Assembly: GCF_900176165.1 (NCBI RefSeq)
Contig: NZ_FWWU01000009.1
Span: 338,501 to 402,500 of the forward strand
Origin: Deinococcus hopiensis KR-140
GTDB taxonomy: Bacteria; Deinococcota; Deinococci; Deinococcales; Deinococcaceae
Length of the DNA: 64,000 nucleotides
Direction: 5' to 3'
The translations under genes and the position numbers were made by a program. How positions within the stretch are numbered: the stretch's first letter is position 1; each line of letters opens with the position of its first letter. Positions 1 to 15,218 of the stretch are shown here, one piece after another. Under the pieces are notes generated by a model that saw only the letters and a program-made list of their open reading frames with translations, did not search any database and had not been told where the DNA came from.

Positions 1-38
1 ACTTTTGCGCCCTGCTTTCCCTTCCGTTGCCCGCTGTG

Positions 39-842
39 TCAGCGCCAGCCCGCGCAGCGCACGTCCTGAGCGAAGTGCTTCTTGCTGAGTTTGGCGTAGG
101 TGCCGTTCTCCTGCAGCTTGGTGAAGGCCTGGTTGATGGCTGCCTGCAGAGCGCTGTCGCGGCGCGCGGTGCCGGGAATCGTCACCTGCAGGTACTGGTT
201 CCACAGCAGCGGGCTGACCTGGAGCTTGCTGGCACCCACGCGGTTGTACATCTTCAGGGCATCGAAGCGGTCGAGCACCAGCGCATCGATGGAACCCGAC
301 AGAAAGGCGAGCAGCGCCTGGTCTGGGGTAGCGAACACGTGAACCTTCTTCTCGAAGGGCAGGTTCCGGACATAGTAGAAGTAGGGGCTGTTCGTCGCCA
401 CGGCCACGCTCTTGCCCTTGATGTCCTCCTCGAACTCAGGGCCACCGGGACGACTGAGCAGCACGCCGCCCGTGCAGGTGAAGGGGGCCGTGCGGCCCAC
501 ATCGGTGAGTTGGAGGGGCAGCTTAACGTCGAAAATAGCGTCGAGTTTGCCATCACGCATGTTCTTGATCAGCAGGTCCGCGTTCTCCACCTTCTGCCAA
601 GTGACCCCCTTGACCTTGATCTCCCGGGCCAGCATATCCATCAGCTCGACCGCAAAGCCGGCCACCTTGCCGTTTTGCTGCTCGATCAAGCCGGGGGTAT
701 CGGTGGAAAAACCGATCCTGAACCTGCCACTGCTCTGAATTTTCTGCAGGTCGCCCGCCTGCGCCTGCGCTGAGGGGAACGCCGCCCCCAGAAGGGTGGT
801 CAGCAGGAGGAGGGAGCGGCGGGACACACGGGGAATAGACAT
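39..842 (-). CDS. Periplasmic amino-acid-type substrate-binding protein (SBP family 3)
   Basis: This 267-residue protein has the fold signature of family 3 ABC substrate-binding proteins, which capture polar amino acids or similar small solutes outside the membrane. After an N-terminal signal it shows the usual opening (GRFRIGFSTDTPGL), a central GKSVAVATNSPY segment and a C-terminal QAAINQAFTKLQENGTYAKL block. The signal contains SRRSLLLL, which resembles a Tat motif but could equally be a Sec signal. I chose the ATG at 842 because AGAAGAGG lies 7 nt upstream and the signal peptide starts there; a longer reading frame to 926 lacks support. No permease or ATPase gene is adjacent, so it may serve a transporter encoded elsewhere. 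The ligand cannot be read from sequence. Confidence 0.85.
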   Translation of the reverse strand: MSIPRVSRRSLLLLTTLLGAAFPSAQAQAGDLQKIQSSGRFRIGFSTDTPGLIEQQNGKVAGFAVELMDMLAREIKVKGVTWQKVENADLLIKNMRDGKLDAIFDVKLPLQLTDVGRTAPFTCTGGVLLSRPGGPEFEEDIKGKSVAVATNSPYFYYVRNLPFEKKVHVFATPDQALLAFLSGSIDALVLDRFDALKMYNRVGASKLQVSPLLWNQYLQVTIPGTARRDSALQAAINQAFTKLQENGTYAKLSKKHFAQDVRCAGWR

Positions 843-1049
843 GATCAACCTCTTCTGAAGAGAAGAACTGGCCCCTGGGCCGCACTCTGTCAGGGTGAAA
901 CGTTTGCCAGGACGAGAACGGGGCAAACGGGATTGGGGAATGTTTCTGGCTTAAATAATAGAAACACCCTCTGTCTGATTTATGACAGTCCACTTCTGGA
1001 CCAAGCGGACCACGCAGAAGATACGTAAAGCGGCGTAAACCACAATAGG

Positions 1050-1079
1050 AAAGACACCCAGTTTTCTCGACTGGGTGTC
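1050..1079 (-). terminator. Rho-independent terminator of hflX
   Basis: A perfect 10-bp stem (GACACCCAGT at 1053-1062 with ACTGGGTGTC at 1070-1079, 7-nt loop) lies 30 nt past the hflX stop. Read on the minus strand it is followed by a short T run (TTTCC). Confidence 0.75.
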
Positions 1080-1108
1080 CTGAAGGCGGAGCCTGACGCG
1101 GCCTGGTT

Positions 1109-2818
<1,710 letters not shown>

Positions 2819-3177
2819 TTTATCTATGGTGGGTCACTTCCTTACGTGGAAAGGGGCAGGGCTCGAGATGCACTCCGCGCCACCCGGACAGCGTCCGCGC
2901 GGCGGGGTGGAGGCACGTTCCGGCATCACCCCAGGGTACGGCGGGGGAGCAGCGGAGAACGTGTGCCTTTACTTGAGGTTCTTCAGCATCGTGTCGCCAT
3001 TTTGCCACACGGGCGGATGAGGAACATTGGCCGTGTGGCGTACGTAGCTGCCGGGTGATGCCCTGGCCATCCTCGCAAGCGAGGCGAGCAGGCGAAAGTG
3101 GTGGGTGGTGGAACGCCTCCCGCTGCCGTTTTCGGGAAGAGTGGAATTGAAACGGACCCGCCGCTTGGAGGGTGCGC

Positions 3178-3214
3178 TACCCTGTGGACGGACCGACCTG
3201 TGCTGTCGGTCCGT
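3178..3214 (+). promoter_or_regulatory. queF promoter -10 with hairpin at the mRNA 5' end
   Basis: A TACCCT box (3178-3183) is followed 4 nt later by a perfect 10-bp inverted repeat, ACGGACCGAC (3188-3197) and GTCGGTCCGT (3205-3214). Transcription from this box would start at or just before the repeat, so the transcript would begin with the hairpin. It does not look like a preQ1 riboswitch by eye. It could be an operator or an mRNA-stabilising structure. Confidence 0.45.
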
Positions 3215-3254
3215 TTCGCCGCAGCGTGACGGCGGCGAGGCAGAGGAGGACCAC

Positions 3255-3719
3255 ATGAAGACGACCGCTGAGAAGCCCGCACAGCAGGGCTTTGACCGCC
3301 GCTACGACGTTCAGGGCCTGGACGCCATCGACGTCGCCGTGCTCGACACCTTCGCGTATGTGCGCGAAGATGACCTCGCCGCCTACCCCGGTGAGCCGAT
3401 GGAGATCGAGATCACCACGGACGAGTTCAGCCCGGTGTGCCCCTGGAGCGGCCTGCCGGACTTCGGGCAACTGCATATCCGCTACCTGCCGCGCGACCGT
3501 TGCGTGGAACTCAAGAGCCTGAAGTACTACCTGACGAGCTACCGCTTCGTGGGCATCTACCACGAGCACGCCACCCGCCGCCTGCTCGCGGACCTGGTGA
3601 AGTTGCTCGATCCACTGAAGATGGAGGTTCGCTGCGACTACGGCATGCGGGGCGGACTGAACACCGTCTGCACCGTGCGTTACGCCGCGCCCGCTCCGGA
3701 CGCTGTGCAGGAGGGCTGA
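3255..3719 (+). CDS. queF: NADPH-dependent 7-cyano-7-deazaguanine reductase QueF
   Basis: QueF reduces the nitrile of preQ0 to the amine preQ1 with two NADPH, a cytosolic step of queuosine tRNA modification. The single-domain (unimodular) form of 154 residues is seen. The catalytic cysteine sits in SPVCPWSGLPDFGQL, where the aspartate of DFGQL is the proton donor, and the family motif ELKSLKYYLTSYRF is intact. The ATG at 3255 is preceded by GAGGAGGA. The stop overlaps the start of the next gene (TGATG), so the two are probably translationally coupled, and the neighbour is a likely preQ0 importer. Confidence 0.96.
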   Translation: MKTTAEKPAQQGFDRRYDVQGLDAIDVAVLDTFAYVREDDLAAYPGEPMEIEITTDEFSPVCPWSGLPDFGQLHIRYLPRDRCVELKSLKYYLTSYRFVGIYHEHATRRLLADLVKLLDPLKMEVRCDYGMRGGLNTVCTVRYAAPAPDAVQEG

Positions 3720-4258
3720 TGCAGGCCTCTTCGCAGACGGCCCTGAACCGCTCCGGCGGCGTTCAGGCGGCGGTCCTGACCGCCGCCTACCTGGCTGCCA
3801 TCGTGAGTGCGAACCTCGTCATCGCCGCGTTCGGGCCCGGCCTCGCGCCGCTCGTCGCCTTCCTGTTCATCGGGCTGAACCTCGCCGCACGTGACCGCCT
3901 GCACGACCTGTGGGGCGCGGCGGTGGGGCGCAACATGCTGGCCCTGATCGCCGCCGGTGGGGTCCTCTCGTACCTGTTGAACGCGGGGGCCGCGCGGGTG
4001 GCCCTGGCGAGCGTGGCGGCGTTTGCCCTCAGCGAGACGGCCGACGCGCTGCTGTACCACGCCCGCCGCCACCGGCCCTATTTGGAGCGCAGCAACACCT
4101 CCAACGTGCTGGGCGCGGCCGTCGACAGCGTGATCTTTCCCGTACTGGCCTTCGGCGGCTTTCCCCTGGCGATCATCGCGCTGCAGTTCGTCGCCAAGAC
4201 GGCGGGCGGCCTGGTTTGGAGCCTCGCGCTGCACGCGCTGCGCCGCCGCTCGGCCTGA
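3719..4258 (+). CDS. Queuosine precursor transporter (VUT/YhhQ family, COG1738)
   Basis: This 179-residue membrane protein has about six hydrophobic segments and the family feature SNTSNVLGAAVDSVIF near residues 121-136, matching the VUT/YhhQ family whose E. coli member imports preQ0 or preQ1. The start ATG overlaps the queF stop by one base. The gene pair therefore makes sense as a salvage unit: import preQ0, then reduce it to preQ1. It is somewhat shorter than E. coli YhhQ (about 220 residues). The specificity for preQ0 is inferred from the partnership with queF. Confidence 0.85.
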   Translation: MQASSQTALNRSGGVQAAVLTAAYLAAIVSANLVIAAFGPGLAPLVAFLFIGLNLAARDRLHDLWGAAVGRNMLALIAAGGVLSYLLNAGAARVALASVAAFALSETADALLYHARRHRPYLERSNTSNVLGAAVDSVIFPVLAFGGFPLAIIALQFVAKTAGGLVWSLALHALRRRSA

Positions 4259-4267
4259 TCGGTAGCG

Positions 4268-4306
4268 AAAAAGCGCCGCCCCCAACTGAAGTGGTGGGGG
4301 CGGCGC
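4268..4306 (-). terminator. Terminator of tRNA-Ser, convergent with the queF operon
   Basis: A 12-bp perfect stem (GCGCCGCCCCCA at 4273-4284 with its complement at 4295-4306) is followed on the minus strand by TTTTTCGC. It ends the tRNA-Ser transcript and may also stop the convergent operon. Confidence 0.8.
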
Positions 4307-4311
4307 TCTGC

Positions 4312-4403
<92 letters not shown>

Positions 4404-4528
4404 GCGTGGTTGCTTGACGGCCTGGGGCCGGTGGGCGACAAAGAATATAGCACACCCCAGGGAGAAAAGGAGGGCGGGGGCGCTTCCGGGACTGCCGCTC
4501 CCCGGCCCATTGCACTACAGTGGGCCGC

Positions 4529-6142
<1,614 letters not shown>

Positions 6143-6660
6143 ACAAGGGAGCGTTACGCGTGGGGAAAGCACTCGCCCATCGGATCGCTCCTTTTCCGGC
6201 TCCCCCAAACCGCTCCCCCTCTGCTTCGCCGCTTTGCCAGTCCTCCCAGACAGCGCAGGGACAAAAACTGTGCAATCTGAAGCCGTATGGCCCATCTCGC
6301 GTCCGCTTCCCCTGCGGTCCACACTCCACTGAAATGGAGGAGGCGCGTCCCGCAAAAGGCCAGCGGTCCGAATGGCATCCTCTGGTCCAGAAGAGCCGAC
6401 TGCCGAGAAGGGCAGCGGTAGAAAACGCCGGGAGGGCAGAGGCGGGGATCCGGTGCAGCTTGGCGTTCTGGTAAACCAGAACGGCCCAGGGCCGAACCGA
6501 CCAGGTTGGCCAGGCCGTGACCCGCACCGAGGAGAACAGCCCCCTCTGGATGGACACCAGCCACAGCAAGACCGAGAGAACCACGGTGCCAATGCTGTGC
6601 CTGCTGAATCCGTGCAGGAAGGAGCGCGGCGTCTTCGCCTGCCCAGCGGGGAGGCAGGCT
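6143..6660. other. Intergenic stretch without a confident gene
   Basis: About 520 bp lie between murJ and the DUF218 gene. The minus strand of 6430-6600 encodes a hydrophobic stretch (VLSVLLWLVSIQRGL), but no frame has a convincing start, length or family match. It may hold a decayed small membrane-protein gene. Confidence 0.4.
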
Positions 6661-7245
6661 CTACCGCCTCACTCCAATCACCGCATACGCCAGCAGCGCC
6701 AGCCGTTCGCGCAGCAGGTAGCGTCGGTCCGGCCTCGCACTCAGGGGGCTGGGATTGGCCGTGGCAGTCAGGCCCAGGGCGTGGGCGAGGCTCAGGGCGC
6801 GCGGCGCGTGGGCCTCATCGGTCACCAGGGTCAGCGGCGTGCCGGGGGGGAGCATCACGCGGGCGCCGCGCAGGTTCTCGATGGTGGTGCGGCTGCGGGT
6901 CTCGGCGAGCAGGTTCTGCCGGGGGACGCCCCGCAGCCGCAGGTACTCCACCCCCACCTCGCCCTCGCTGTGGGGATCATCGGGGCGGCGGCCTCCCGTG
7001 ACCACCACCGTTTCCACACCGCCCGCCCGGTACAGCGCGAGGGCGTGATCGAGTCGCCGCCGAAAGGCCGGACTGGGGTGTCCGGCGTACTGGGCAGCGC
7101 CCAGCACCACCAGGGTGGGGTAGGGATGAACGGCCCGGGGGGCGCGCGGCGCGGGCAGCAGCACCAGGCCCAGGGCCAGCGCGGCCAGGATCACCAGGGG
7201 CAGCGTGACGGTGGACCCCCGAACGGTGCATCTGCGGGCGCGCAT
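6661..7245 (-). CDS. YdcF/SanA-type DUF218 protein
   Basis: The 194-residue product has one N-terminal membrane segment (VTLPLVILAALALGLVLL) followed by a DUF218 domain: VVLGAAQYAGHPSPAFRRRL, VVVTGGRRPDD, SEGEVGVEYL and SRTTIENL. DUF218 proteins such as SanA and ElyC act at the envelope and affect peptidoglycan or antibiotic barrier functions; the biochemical reaction is unclear. The start ATG at 7245 has a TACCCT box 8 nt upstream (7254-7259 on the plus strand), fitting a leaderless transcript. An upstream ATG at 7263 would overlap that box. Confidence 0.85.
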   Translation of the reverse strand: MRARRCTVRGSTVTLPLVILAALALGLVLLPAPRAPRAVHPYPTLVVLGAAQYAGHPSPAFRRRLDHALALYRAGGVETVVVTGGRRPDDPHSEGEVGVEYLRLRGVPRQNLLAETRSRTTIENLRGARVMLPPGTPLTLVTDEAHAPRALSLAHALGLTATANPSPLSARPDRRYLLRERLALLAYAVIGVRR

Positions 7246-7511
7246 CGGCGAGCAGGGTAGCATGGAACAGGAGAGGAAAGCTGTCCTGGACGCCGTTGGG
7301 GCCCACGGTCCAACGCCAGCTTTGCCTGGGAAAGTTGGAACGTGGTGAGCAACCCGACGAACCGCGGCGTGCAGATGCCTTAACCTGACGCTTCCTGATC
7401 CCGCAGGTATTGCCCACCTTGAGGTGAACCTCATGGGGCCGGCAGGGGAAAGCGGCCATGCTACGCTCACCGTCACTTCCCACCGGGCGAGAACCACCGG
7501 AGCGTATACCT

Positions 7512-10433
<2,922 letters not shown>

Positions 10434-10449
10434 GGAGGTGCTGCCCCGC

Positions 10450-10758
10450 GTGCCCCGGCCTGAGCCGCCGCAAGCCCTGCACCTCGTCCGGCTGGCGCTG
10501 GGCACACCGGGAGAATGGGTGATCCTGCCGGGCGGCGGCCTGCGGGTGTTGGCGCTGGCCGGGAAGGTGGGCGGCCTCCCCGGTTCCGGTTGGCTCGTCT
10601 GCCTGAGCGGTGAGGCGATCGTGGACCTGCCCCAGCGGGACTTTGTGCGCCTGCGTCCGGGCGAAGGGTACGCCGTCAGCGCCGGGCAGCCGTGGGAGGC
10701 GCTGCCGGTGAAGGCGGGGACAGTGGTACTGCTGGTGGGATGGGGGGGGGCAAGCTGA
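10450..10758 (+). CDS. Small cupin-like protein of unknown function
   Basis: This reading frame of about 102 residues has the rhythm of a small cupin barrel: GEWVILPGGGLRVLALAG, then GEAIVDLPQRDFVRLRPGEGYAV and a hydrophobic finish. The usual cupin histidines are lacking, so metal binding is doubtful. It starts 17 nt after topA; AAGGAGGT overlaps the topA stop. GTG 10450 gives a 10-nt spacing, while GTG 10438 in the same frame overlaps the ribosome site. Co-transcription with topA is likely. Confidence 0.6.
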   Translation: MPRPEPPQALHLVRLALGTPGEWVILPGGGLRVLALAGKVGGLPGSGWLVCLSGEAIVDLPQRDFVRLRPGEGYAVSAGQPWEALPVKAGTVVLLVGWGGAS

Positions 10759-10902
10759 GGCGGTTGCCTTCCTCCTGGGTCCTCCGAAGGGCGACGCGGC
10801 GGGAGGACCAAACACACAGGGCCAAACCGGAGCAAGATGCCCCACCACGGTGAAGCGTCTGGCCGGGACGCATGCTGCCCCCACGGGTGCTAGCGTGAAT
10901 CC

Positions 10903-12084
10903 ATGACGGCGAGCGCCCAACCGACGGGAACCGAACTGCTCCAGAAGGCCGCTTCCGGCGAGCGCCTGAACGCTGCCGAGATCGAGGCCCTGTACCACCT
11001 GCCCCTCCCCGACGTGGCGGCGGTGGCCCACGGCCTGCGGCTGCAGCGCTCCAATCCCGACGTGGTGACGTTCCTGATTGACCGCAACATCAACTACACC
11101 AACGTCTGCAACGTGGGCTGCAACTTCTGCGCCTTTTACCGTACGAGGCGGCAAGCCGACAGTTACACCCACGACTACGCCACCATCAGCGCCAAGATCA
11201 CGGAGCTGGAGGCGGTGGGCGGCACCCGCATCCTGATGCAGGGCGGCGTGAACCCCGAACTGCCGCTGAACTACTACACCGGCCTGCTGCGCCACATCAA
11301 GGCGCACCACCCCTCCATCCGCATTGACGCGTTCTCCCCCGAAGAAGTGCTGTTCATGGAAAAGGCCTTTGGGCTGGCCCTTGATCCCCTGCTCGATACG
11401 CTGATTGAGGCGGGGTTGGACGGCTTACCGGGTGCGGGCGGCGAGATTCTGGAAGACGACGTTCGGAAAAAGGCCGCTCCGGCCCGCATCCGCTCCGCCG
11501 ACTGGTTTCGCATTCTGGACGCGGCGCAGCGCAAGGGGCTGTACACCATTTCCACGATGGTGATCGGCTTTGGCGAGAGCTATGCCCAGCGCACCCGCCA
11601 CCTCCTGCAAATCCGCGAGCAGCAGGACCGGGCGGGGCAGCTGTACGGTGGCAACGGCTTTTCGGGCTTCGCCATGTGGACCCTGCAAACCGAGCACACC
11701 CGCCTGCACGGCAAGGCTCCCGGCGCAACGGCCCACGAGTATTTGCAGCAACTCGCCATCGCCCGCATCGCCTTGGACAACGTGCCCAACATCCAGGCGT
11801 CGTGGCCGGGGCAGGGGTTCAAGGTGGCGCAGGCATCGCTGTACTACGGGGCGAATGACCTGGGCTCCACGATGATGGAGGAGAACGTGGTGAGCGCAGC
11901 GGGCGGGCACGGGCGGCACAAGACCACCGTGCGCGAACTGATTCGCAGCGCCGTGGACGCGGGGTTTACCCCCGCCATCCGCAACAGCCGCTTTCAGATC
12001 ATCGAGTGGCCGGACGTGGACGCGCACCTGAACCGCACCGAGGCCAACCCGGAAGCCGAGCGGGCGGTGGGAGCGGCAGGCTAA
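10903..12084 (+). CDS. mqnC: Cyclic dehypoxanthinylfutalosine synthase MqnC
   Basis: MqnC is the radical SAM enzyme that cyclises dehypoxanthine futalosine in the futalosine route to menaquinone. The [4Fe-4S] cluster motif is CNVGCNFCAFYR near residues 68-79. Also present are GGTRILMQGGVNPELPLNYY, AGLDGLPGAGGEIL and the C-terminal SLYYGANDLGSTMMEE, which separates MqnC from other members of the family. The 393-residue length is normal. The ATG at 10903 follows TAGCGT (10891-10896) by 6 nt, a textbook leaderless start. Other mqn genes are not in the window. Confidence 0.95.
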   Translation: MTASAQPTGTELLQKAASGERLNAAEIEALYHLPLPDVAAVAHGLRLQRSNPDVVTFLIDRNINYTNVCNVGCNFCAFYRTRRQADSYTHDYATISAKITELEAVGGTRILMQGGVNPELPLNYYTGLLRHIKAHHPSIRIDAFSPEEVLFMEKAFGLALDPLLDTLIEAGLDGLPGAGGEILEDDVRKKAAPARIRSADWFRILDAAQRKGLYTISTMVIGFGESYAQRTRHLLQIREQQDRAGQLYGGNGFSGFAMWTLQTEHTRLHGKAPGATAHEYLQQLAIARIALDNVPNIQASWPGQGFKVAQASLYYGANDLGSTMMEENVVSAAGGHGRHKTTVRELIRSAVDAGFTPAIRNSRFQIIEWPDVDAHLNRTEANPEAERAVGAAG

Positions 12085-12150
12085 AAGACTCCGCTGCGTG
12101 GCAAAGAGGGCCGGACGCTGCACGCTCCGGCCCCTTCTGGTCTGTCCCCC

Positions 12151-12390
<240 letters not shown>

Positions 12391-12433
12391 GGACCCAGCA
12401 TAGACAATGGGAGCCGCCGGGCCATCCGCCAAA

Positions 12434-12700
12434 ATGATGATCGGCCTGGAGGTCACGCGCGGCAGAATCGAGGAGACGAGCTCCGAACCGATCACCATCC
12501 TGCAGCCCATCATCCCTGACGGGCGCTCCACCGTGCTGGAAGAGCGCCCGACGCCCGAACAGGTGGTCTTTGCCGGAAAGATGCCCGCCCTCGAGGCCGA
12601 CGCCCAGGGGGTGCCCATGTGCGTCCTCGGCGGGGACGAGGTGGTGGGTTGTTTCCGGCTCGATTCCACGCCCAGTGGGACTACGGACCGGGTGGCGTAG
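12434..12700 (+). CDS. Uncharacterised protein, about 88 aa
   Basis: The frame encodes a short acidic protein beginning MMIGLEVTRGRIEETSSEP and containing repeated beta-like segments (MPALEADAQGVPMCVLGGD). Codon use is GC-rich at third positions, as in neighbours. The start is uncertain between ATG 12434 and 12407; the latter overlaps the promoter zone of the divergent gene. No family was recognised. Confidence 0.5.
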   Translation: MMIGLEVTRGRIEETSSEPITILQPIIPDGRSTVLEERPTPEQVVFAGKMPALEADAQGVPMCVLGGDEVVGCFRLDSTPSGTTDRVA

Positions 12701-12892
12701 GCCTACGCGCTTTTTTTATCATTGGCGGTGGACGGGCCCCCGGGAACGGCGGCCCTTCTGAATGGGTCAACATCGCCCGGACGCGCGGCGGGTTTAAAGG
12801 TTGGCTTTACGTTGGACGGCGGGACCGTACCTGGGCGGCTCTGCCGGACCCCAGGACCCGATGGGATTGAAGTTGCGAGGTGGGCGCAGCCT

Positions 12893-13075
12893 TTAGGAAG
12901 GGCGCGCCACCCGGACCGGGACAGGCACGTAGGCCGGTTCGAGGACGGGCCCAGGCAGAGGGGGAGCCTCGCCGAGCAGGCGCTCTTCCAGCAGGGTGTC
13001 GCGACGCACCTGACGGGCAGCGAAAAAGGTCAGCACAGCCAGGGCAAGGGCGGCGATCAGAAAGAGCAGGACCAT
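12893..13075 (-). CDS. Single-pass small membrane protein, 60 aa
   Basis: A membrane helix (LLFLIAALALAVLTFFAA, residues 3-20) is followed by a basic/acidic tail with prolines. A strong ribosome site, GGAAGGAGG, lies 5 nt before the ATG at 13075, which is the main reason to believe this short frame. The N-out or N-in orientation and the function are unknown. Confidence 0.6.
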   Translation of the reverse strand: MVLLFLIAALALAVLTFFAARQVRRDTLLEERLLGEAPPLPGPVLEPAYVPVPVRVARPS

Positions 13076-13502
13076 GGGGGCCTCCTTCCCCGTAGCCTAC
13101 GCGCCGGGGTCTTGCCGCTGTCTTTCAGCGCCTTGAGGAAACCTGCCGGAAAACGGGGTTTCCCGAGACGCTCAACTTCTTCGCGAACAGTGTCCCCCGG
13201 CGGCGCGGACGGGCAGGCGGGTCAGGCGAACGCGCAGGGTGACGTGCGGGTTCCTCGTCTCTTCTGGGTGTGTCTGGGCATGCGCCCGGGGAGATCCCAC
13301 ACCGAAAAGCGGCGCACCTGATGCCAGCGCCGTCACGATGTGCAGTTCGCGCTGCGCGCCCGACCTCCGGTTGCATCCCCAGCAGCCGCGTGGCCCGGCC
13401 AACAGCCCGCGTTCTGCCGCGCCTGCCACCGTTGCCCCGACAGCGGCGCATCAGGAGCGCGCGCCGGCCCAATACCCACCACCTCCACGCCCAGCAGGGG
13501 TG
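13076..13502. other. Intergenic stretch, no confident gene
   Basis: About 430 bp upstream of the repeats. Frames of up to about 129 codons exist on both strands but show neither ribosome sites nor recognisable domains. The left part holds the promoter of the 60-aa membrane protein. Confidence 0.4.
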
Positions 13503-13627
13503 GCACGGAACCAAAATGATTCCTGTATATGGCTAGCTGGCTGATGAGGATACAGACCGCGTCTAAGACGACTTGAATAGATATGATTCTCATAAGCGAA
13601 TGAGCGAGAATCATTATTATTCCGTAT
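13503..13627 (+). repeat. MITE-like repeat family I, copy A (125 bp)
   Basis: The element has imperfect terminal inverted repeats (left ACGGAACCAAAATGATTC, right reading inward ACGGAATAATAATGATTC) and aligns without gaps over 125 bp to the copy at 32232-32356, sharing inner blocks such as CCTGTATATGGCTAG and GACTTGAATAG. A third, more diverged copy is at 60414-60538. No coding capacity is apparent. The size and ends suggest a non-autonomous element moved by a transposase encoded elsewhere. Confidence 0.8.
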
Positions 13628-13632
13628 GATAC

Positions 13633-13779
13633 GGCTTCCGGATCATCCGTTCCGTCCCCTCTGCTGCGCAGCTTGCAGGTCCGCTCCGCTTGGCTCCGGT
13701 GATTCCACGCCTCTCCGTCACCGTCTTTCCTGCTCGCTCCGCTCGGCCCCTTATTGCATCACCGATGAAGCCGGAATCC
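13633..13779 (-). repeat. MITE-like repeat family II, copy A (147 bp)
   Basis: The ends form inverted repeats (GGCTTCCGGATCATCCG left; GGATTCCGGCTTCATCGG reading inward from the right). The inside matches the copies at 35480-35596 and 61617-61723 (blocks ACGGTGACGGAGAGGCGTGG and GAGCGGAGCGAGCAGGAAA on the minus strand). It begins 6 bp after family I copy A ends. Confidence 0.75.
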
Positions 13780-13900
13780 TGATGGGACGTGCGGGAGGCG
13801 TGCTTGCGGCGTTCGCCAGCAGTGAGTCGGGGAGAAGGCGCGGGGTTATTGCCGTTTTGCAAGATGAAGCGCCCCGCAGTCTCCCCTCATATGCCTGCCT

Positions 13901-15175
13901 GTGTTCCCCGGCACACTCGCAGGCGTGGCCTACCGTATTGCCGGTCAGAAGGTGCTCGCCATTGTCCTCGCGGGGGGCAAGGGCAGCCGCCTTGCTCCGC
14001 TGACCACCGAGCGTGCCAAACCCGCCGTGCCGTTTCTGGGGACGTACCGGCTGATTGACTTCACCCTGTCCAACCTCGTCAATAGCGGGGTGCAAGACGT
14101 GTGGGTGATTGAGCAGTACCTGCCGCACGGGCTGAACGATCACCTCTCGGGCGGACGGCCCTGGGACCTGGACCGCACACGCGGCGGCCTGTTGGTGATG
14201 CCGCCCTTTTCCAGTCCTGACAACGAGGAGGGCGAGTTTGCCCACGGCAACGCCGAGGCCCTCGCGCAGCACGCGGGCCTGATTCGTGAATTCGGCGCAG
14301 AGGTGGTGCTGGTGCTGAGCGCGGATCACATCTACAAGTTCGACCACGCGGCAGCCATTCACGCCCATGTGGAACGGGGCGCGAGCGTCACGATGGTGAC
14401 AACGGAAGTAGGGGAAGCCGAGGCCACGCGCTTCGGCAATGTGCGCGTGGACGGGGAAGGCCGCGTGAGCGAGTTCGCCTACAAGCCTGATGAGGCGCTG
14501 GGCCGCACCGTGACCGCAGAGATCTTCGTCTACAGCGCGGGCGTCCTGCTTTCCACGCTTGAACAGCTGGCGCAGCAGGGCGGACTGGGCGACTACGGCG
14601 AGCAACTTCTCCCGGCCCTGGTGGCGCGTGGCGACGCCTACGTGCACCCCCTGGGCGGCTATTGGAAGGACGTGGGCACGCTGGAGGCGTACCTGACCGC
14701 CCACCGCGATTTTCTGGAGGGCCGGGGCTTCGCGCTGAACACGCCCGACTGGCCCTTCATCACGTCGTCCGTCTCGCGCCCGCCCACGCGGGTGGAGGCC
14801 AGCGCACGGCTGGACACCGCCTTCGTCTGCGGAGGAGCGGTGATTGCGGGCGAGGTGCGGCGTAGCGTGGTGGGTCCCGGCGCGGTGGTGGAGGTGGGGG
14901 CCGCCGTCGTGGACAGCGTGATTCAACCGGGAGCCGTCGTGAGGGCCGGAGCACGGGTGCAAAACGCCATCGTGGATACAGACGCGGTGGTGGAGGCGAG
15001 CGCGGAAGTGGGGGCCTCGGAAGGCCCGCCCGCCGTGGTGGGGGCCAGGGCGACGGTGGGGGCTCAGGCCCGGGTGGAGGGCGGCCTGCTCGTGCCTCCT
15101 CGCCAGACAGTGCGGGCAGGCGAGGAAGGGCAGACGGTGCAGGCCCCGGAAACGGACGATAAAGCAGGAAAGTAA
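13901..15175 (+). CDS. glgC: Glucose-1-phosphate adenylyltransferase GlgC
   Basis: GlgC makes ADP-glucose from ATP and glucose-1-phosphate, the committed step of glycogen synthesis. The nucleotide-binding loop is LAGGKGSRLAPLTTERAKPA, followed by PFLGTYRLIDFTLSN, SADHIYKFD (metal aspartate) and GYWKDVGTLEAY. The C-terminal third is a left-handed beta-helix of hexapeptide-like repeats (VGPGAVVEVGAAVVDSVIQP). The length, 424 residues, is normal. GTG 13901 is used here; GTG 13925 is an in-frame alternative. The partner glgA lies 24 kb away at 38900, so the glycogen genes are not in one operon. Confidence 0.95.
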   Translation: MFPGTLAGVAYRIAGQKVLAIVLAGGKGSRLAPLTTERAKPAVPFLGTYRLIDFTLSNLVNSGVQDVWVIEQYLPHGLNDHLSGGRPWDLDRTRGGLLVMPPFSSPDNEEGEFAHGNAEALAQHAGLIREFGAEVVLVLSADHIYKFDHAAAIHAHVERGASVTMVTTEVGEAEATRFGNVRVDGEGRVSEFAYKPDEALGRTVTAEIFVYSAGVLLSTLEQLAQQGGLGDYGEQLLPALVARGDAYVHPLGGYWKDVGTLEAYLTAHRDFLEGRGFALNTPDWPFITSSVSRPPTRVEASARLDTAFVCGGAVIAGEVRRSVVGPGAVVEVGAAVVDSVIQPGAVVRAGARVQNAIVDTDAVVEASAEVGASEGPPAVVGARATVGAQARVEGGLLVPPRQTVRAGEEGQTVQAPETDDKAGK

Positions 15176-15218
15176 CCGCACCTTTTGGCCCACCGTCGCC
15201 CCGTACACTGGTGGGCTG

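Noticed and set aside
3058..3254. preQ1 riboswitch upstream of queF
   Set aside because: No preQ1-I-like pseudoknot pattern (A-rich tail, short C-rich loop) was seen; only a simple hairpin is supported.
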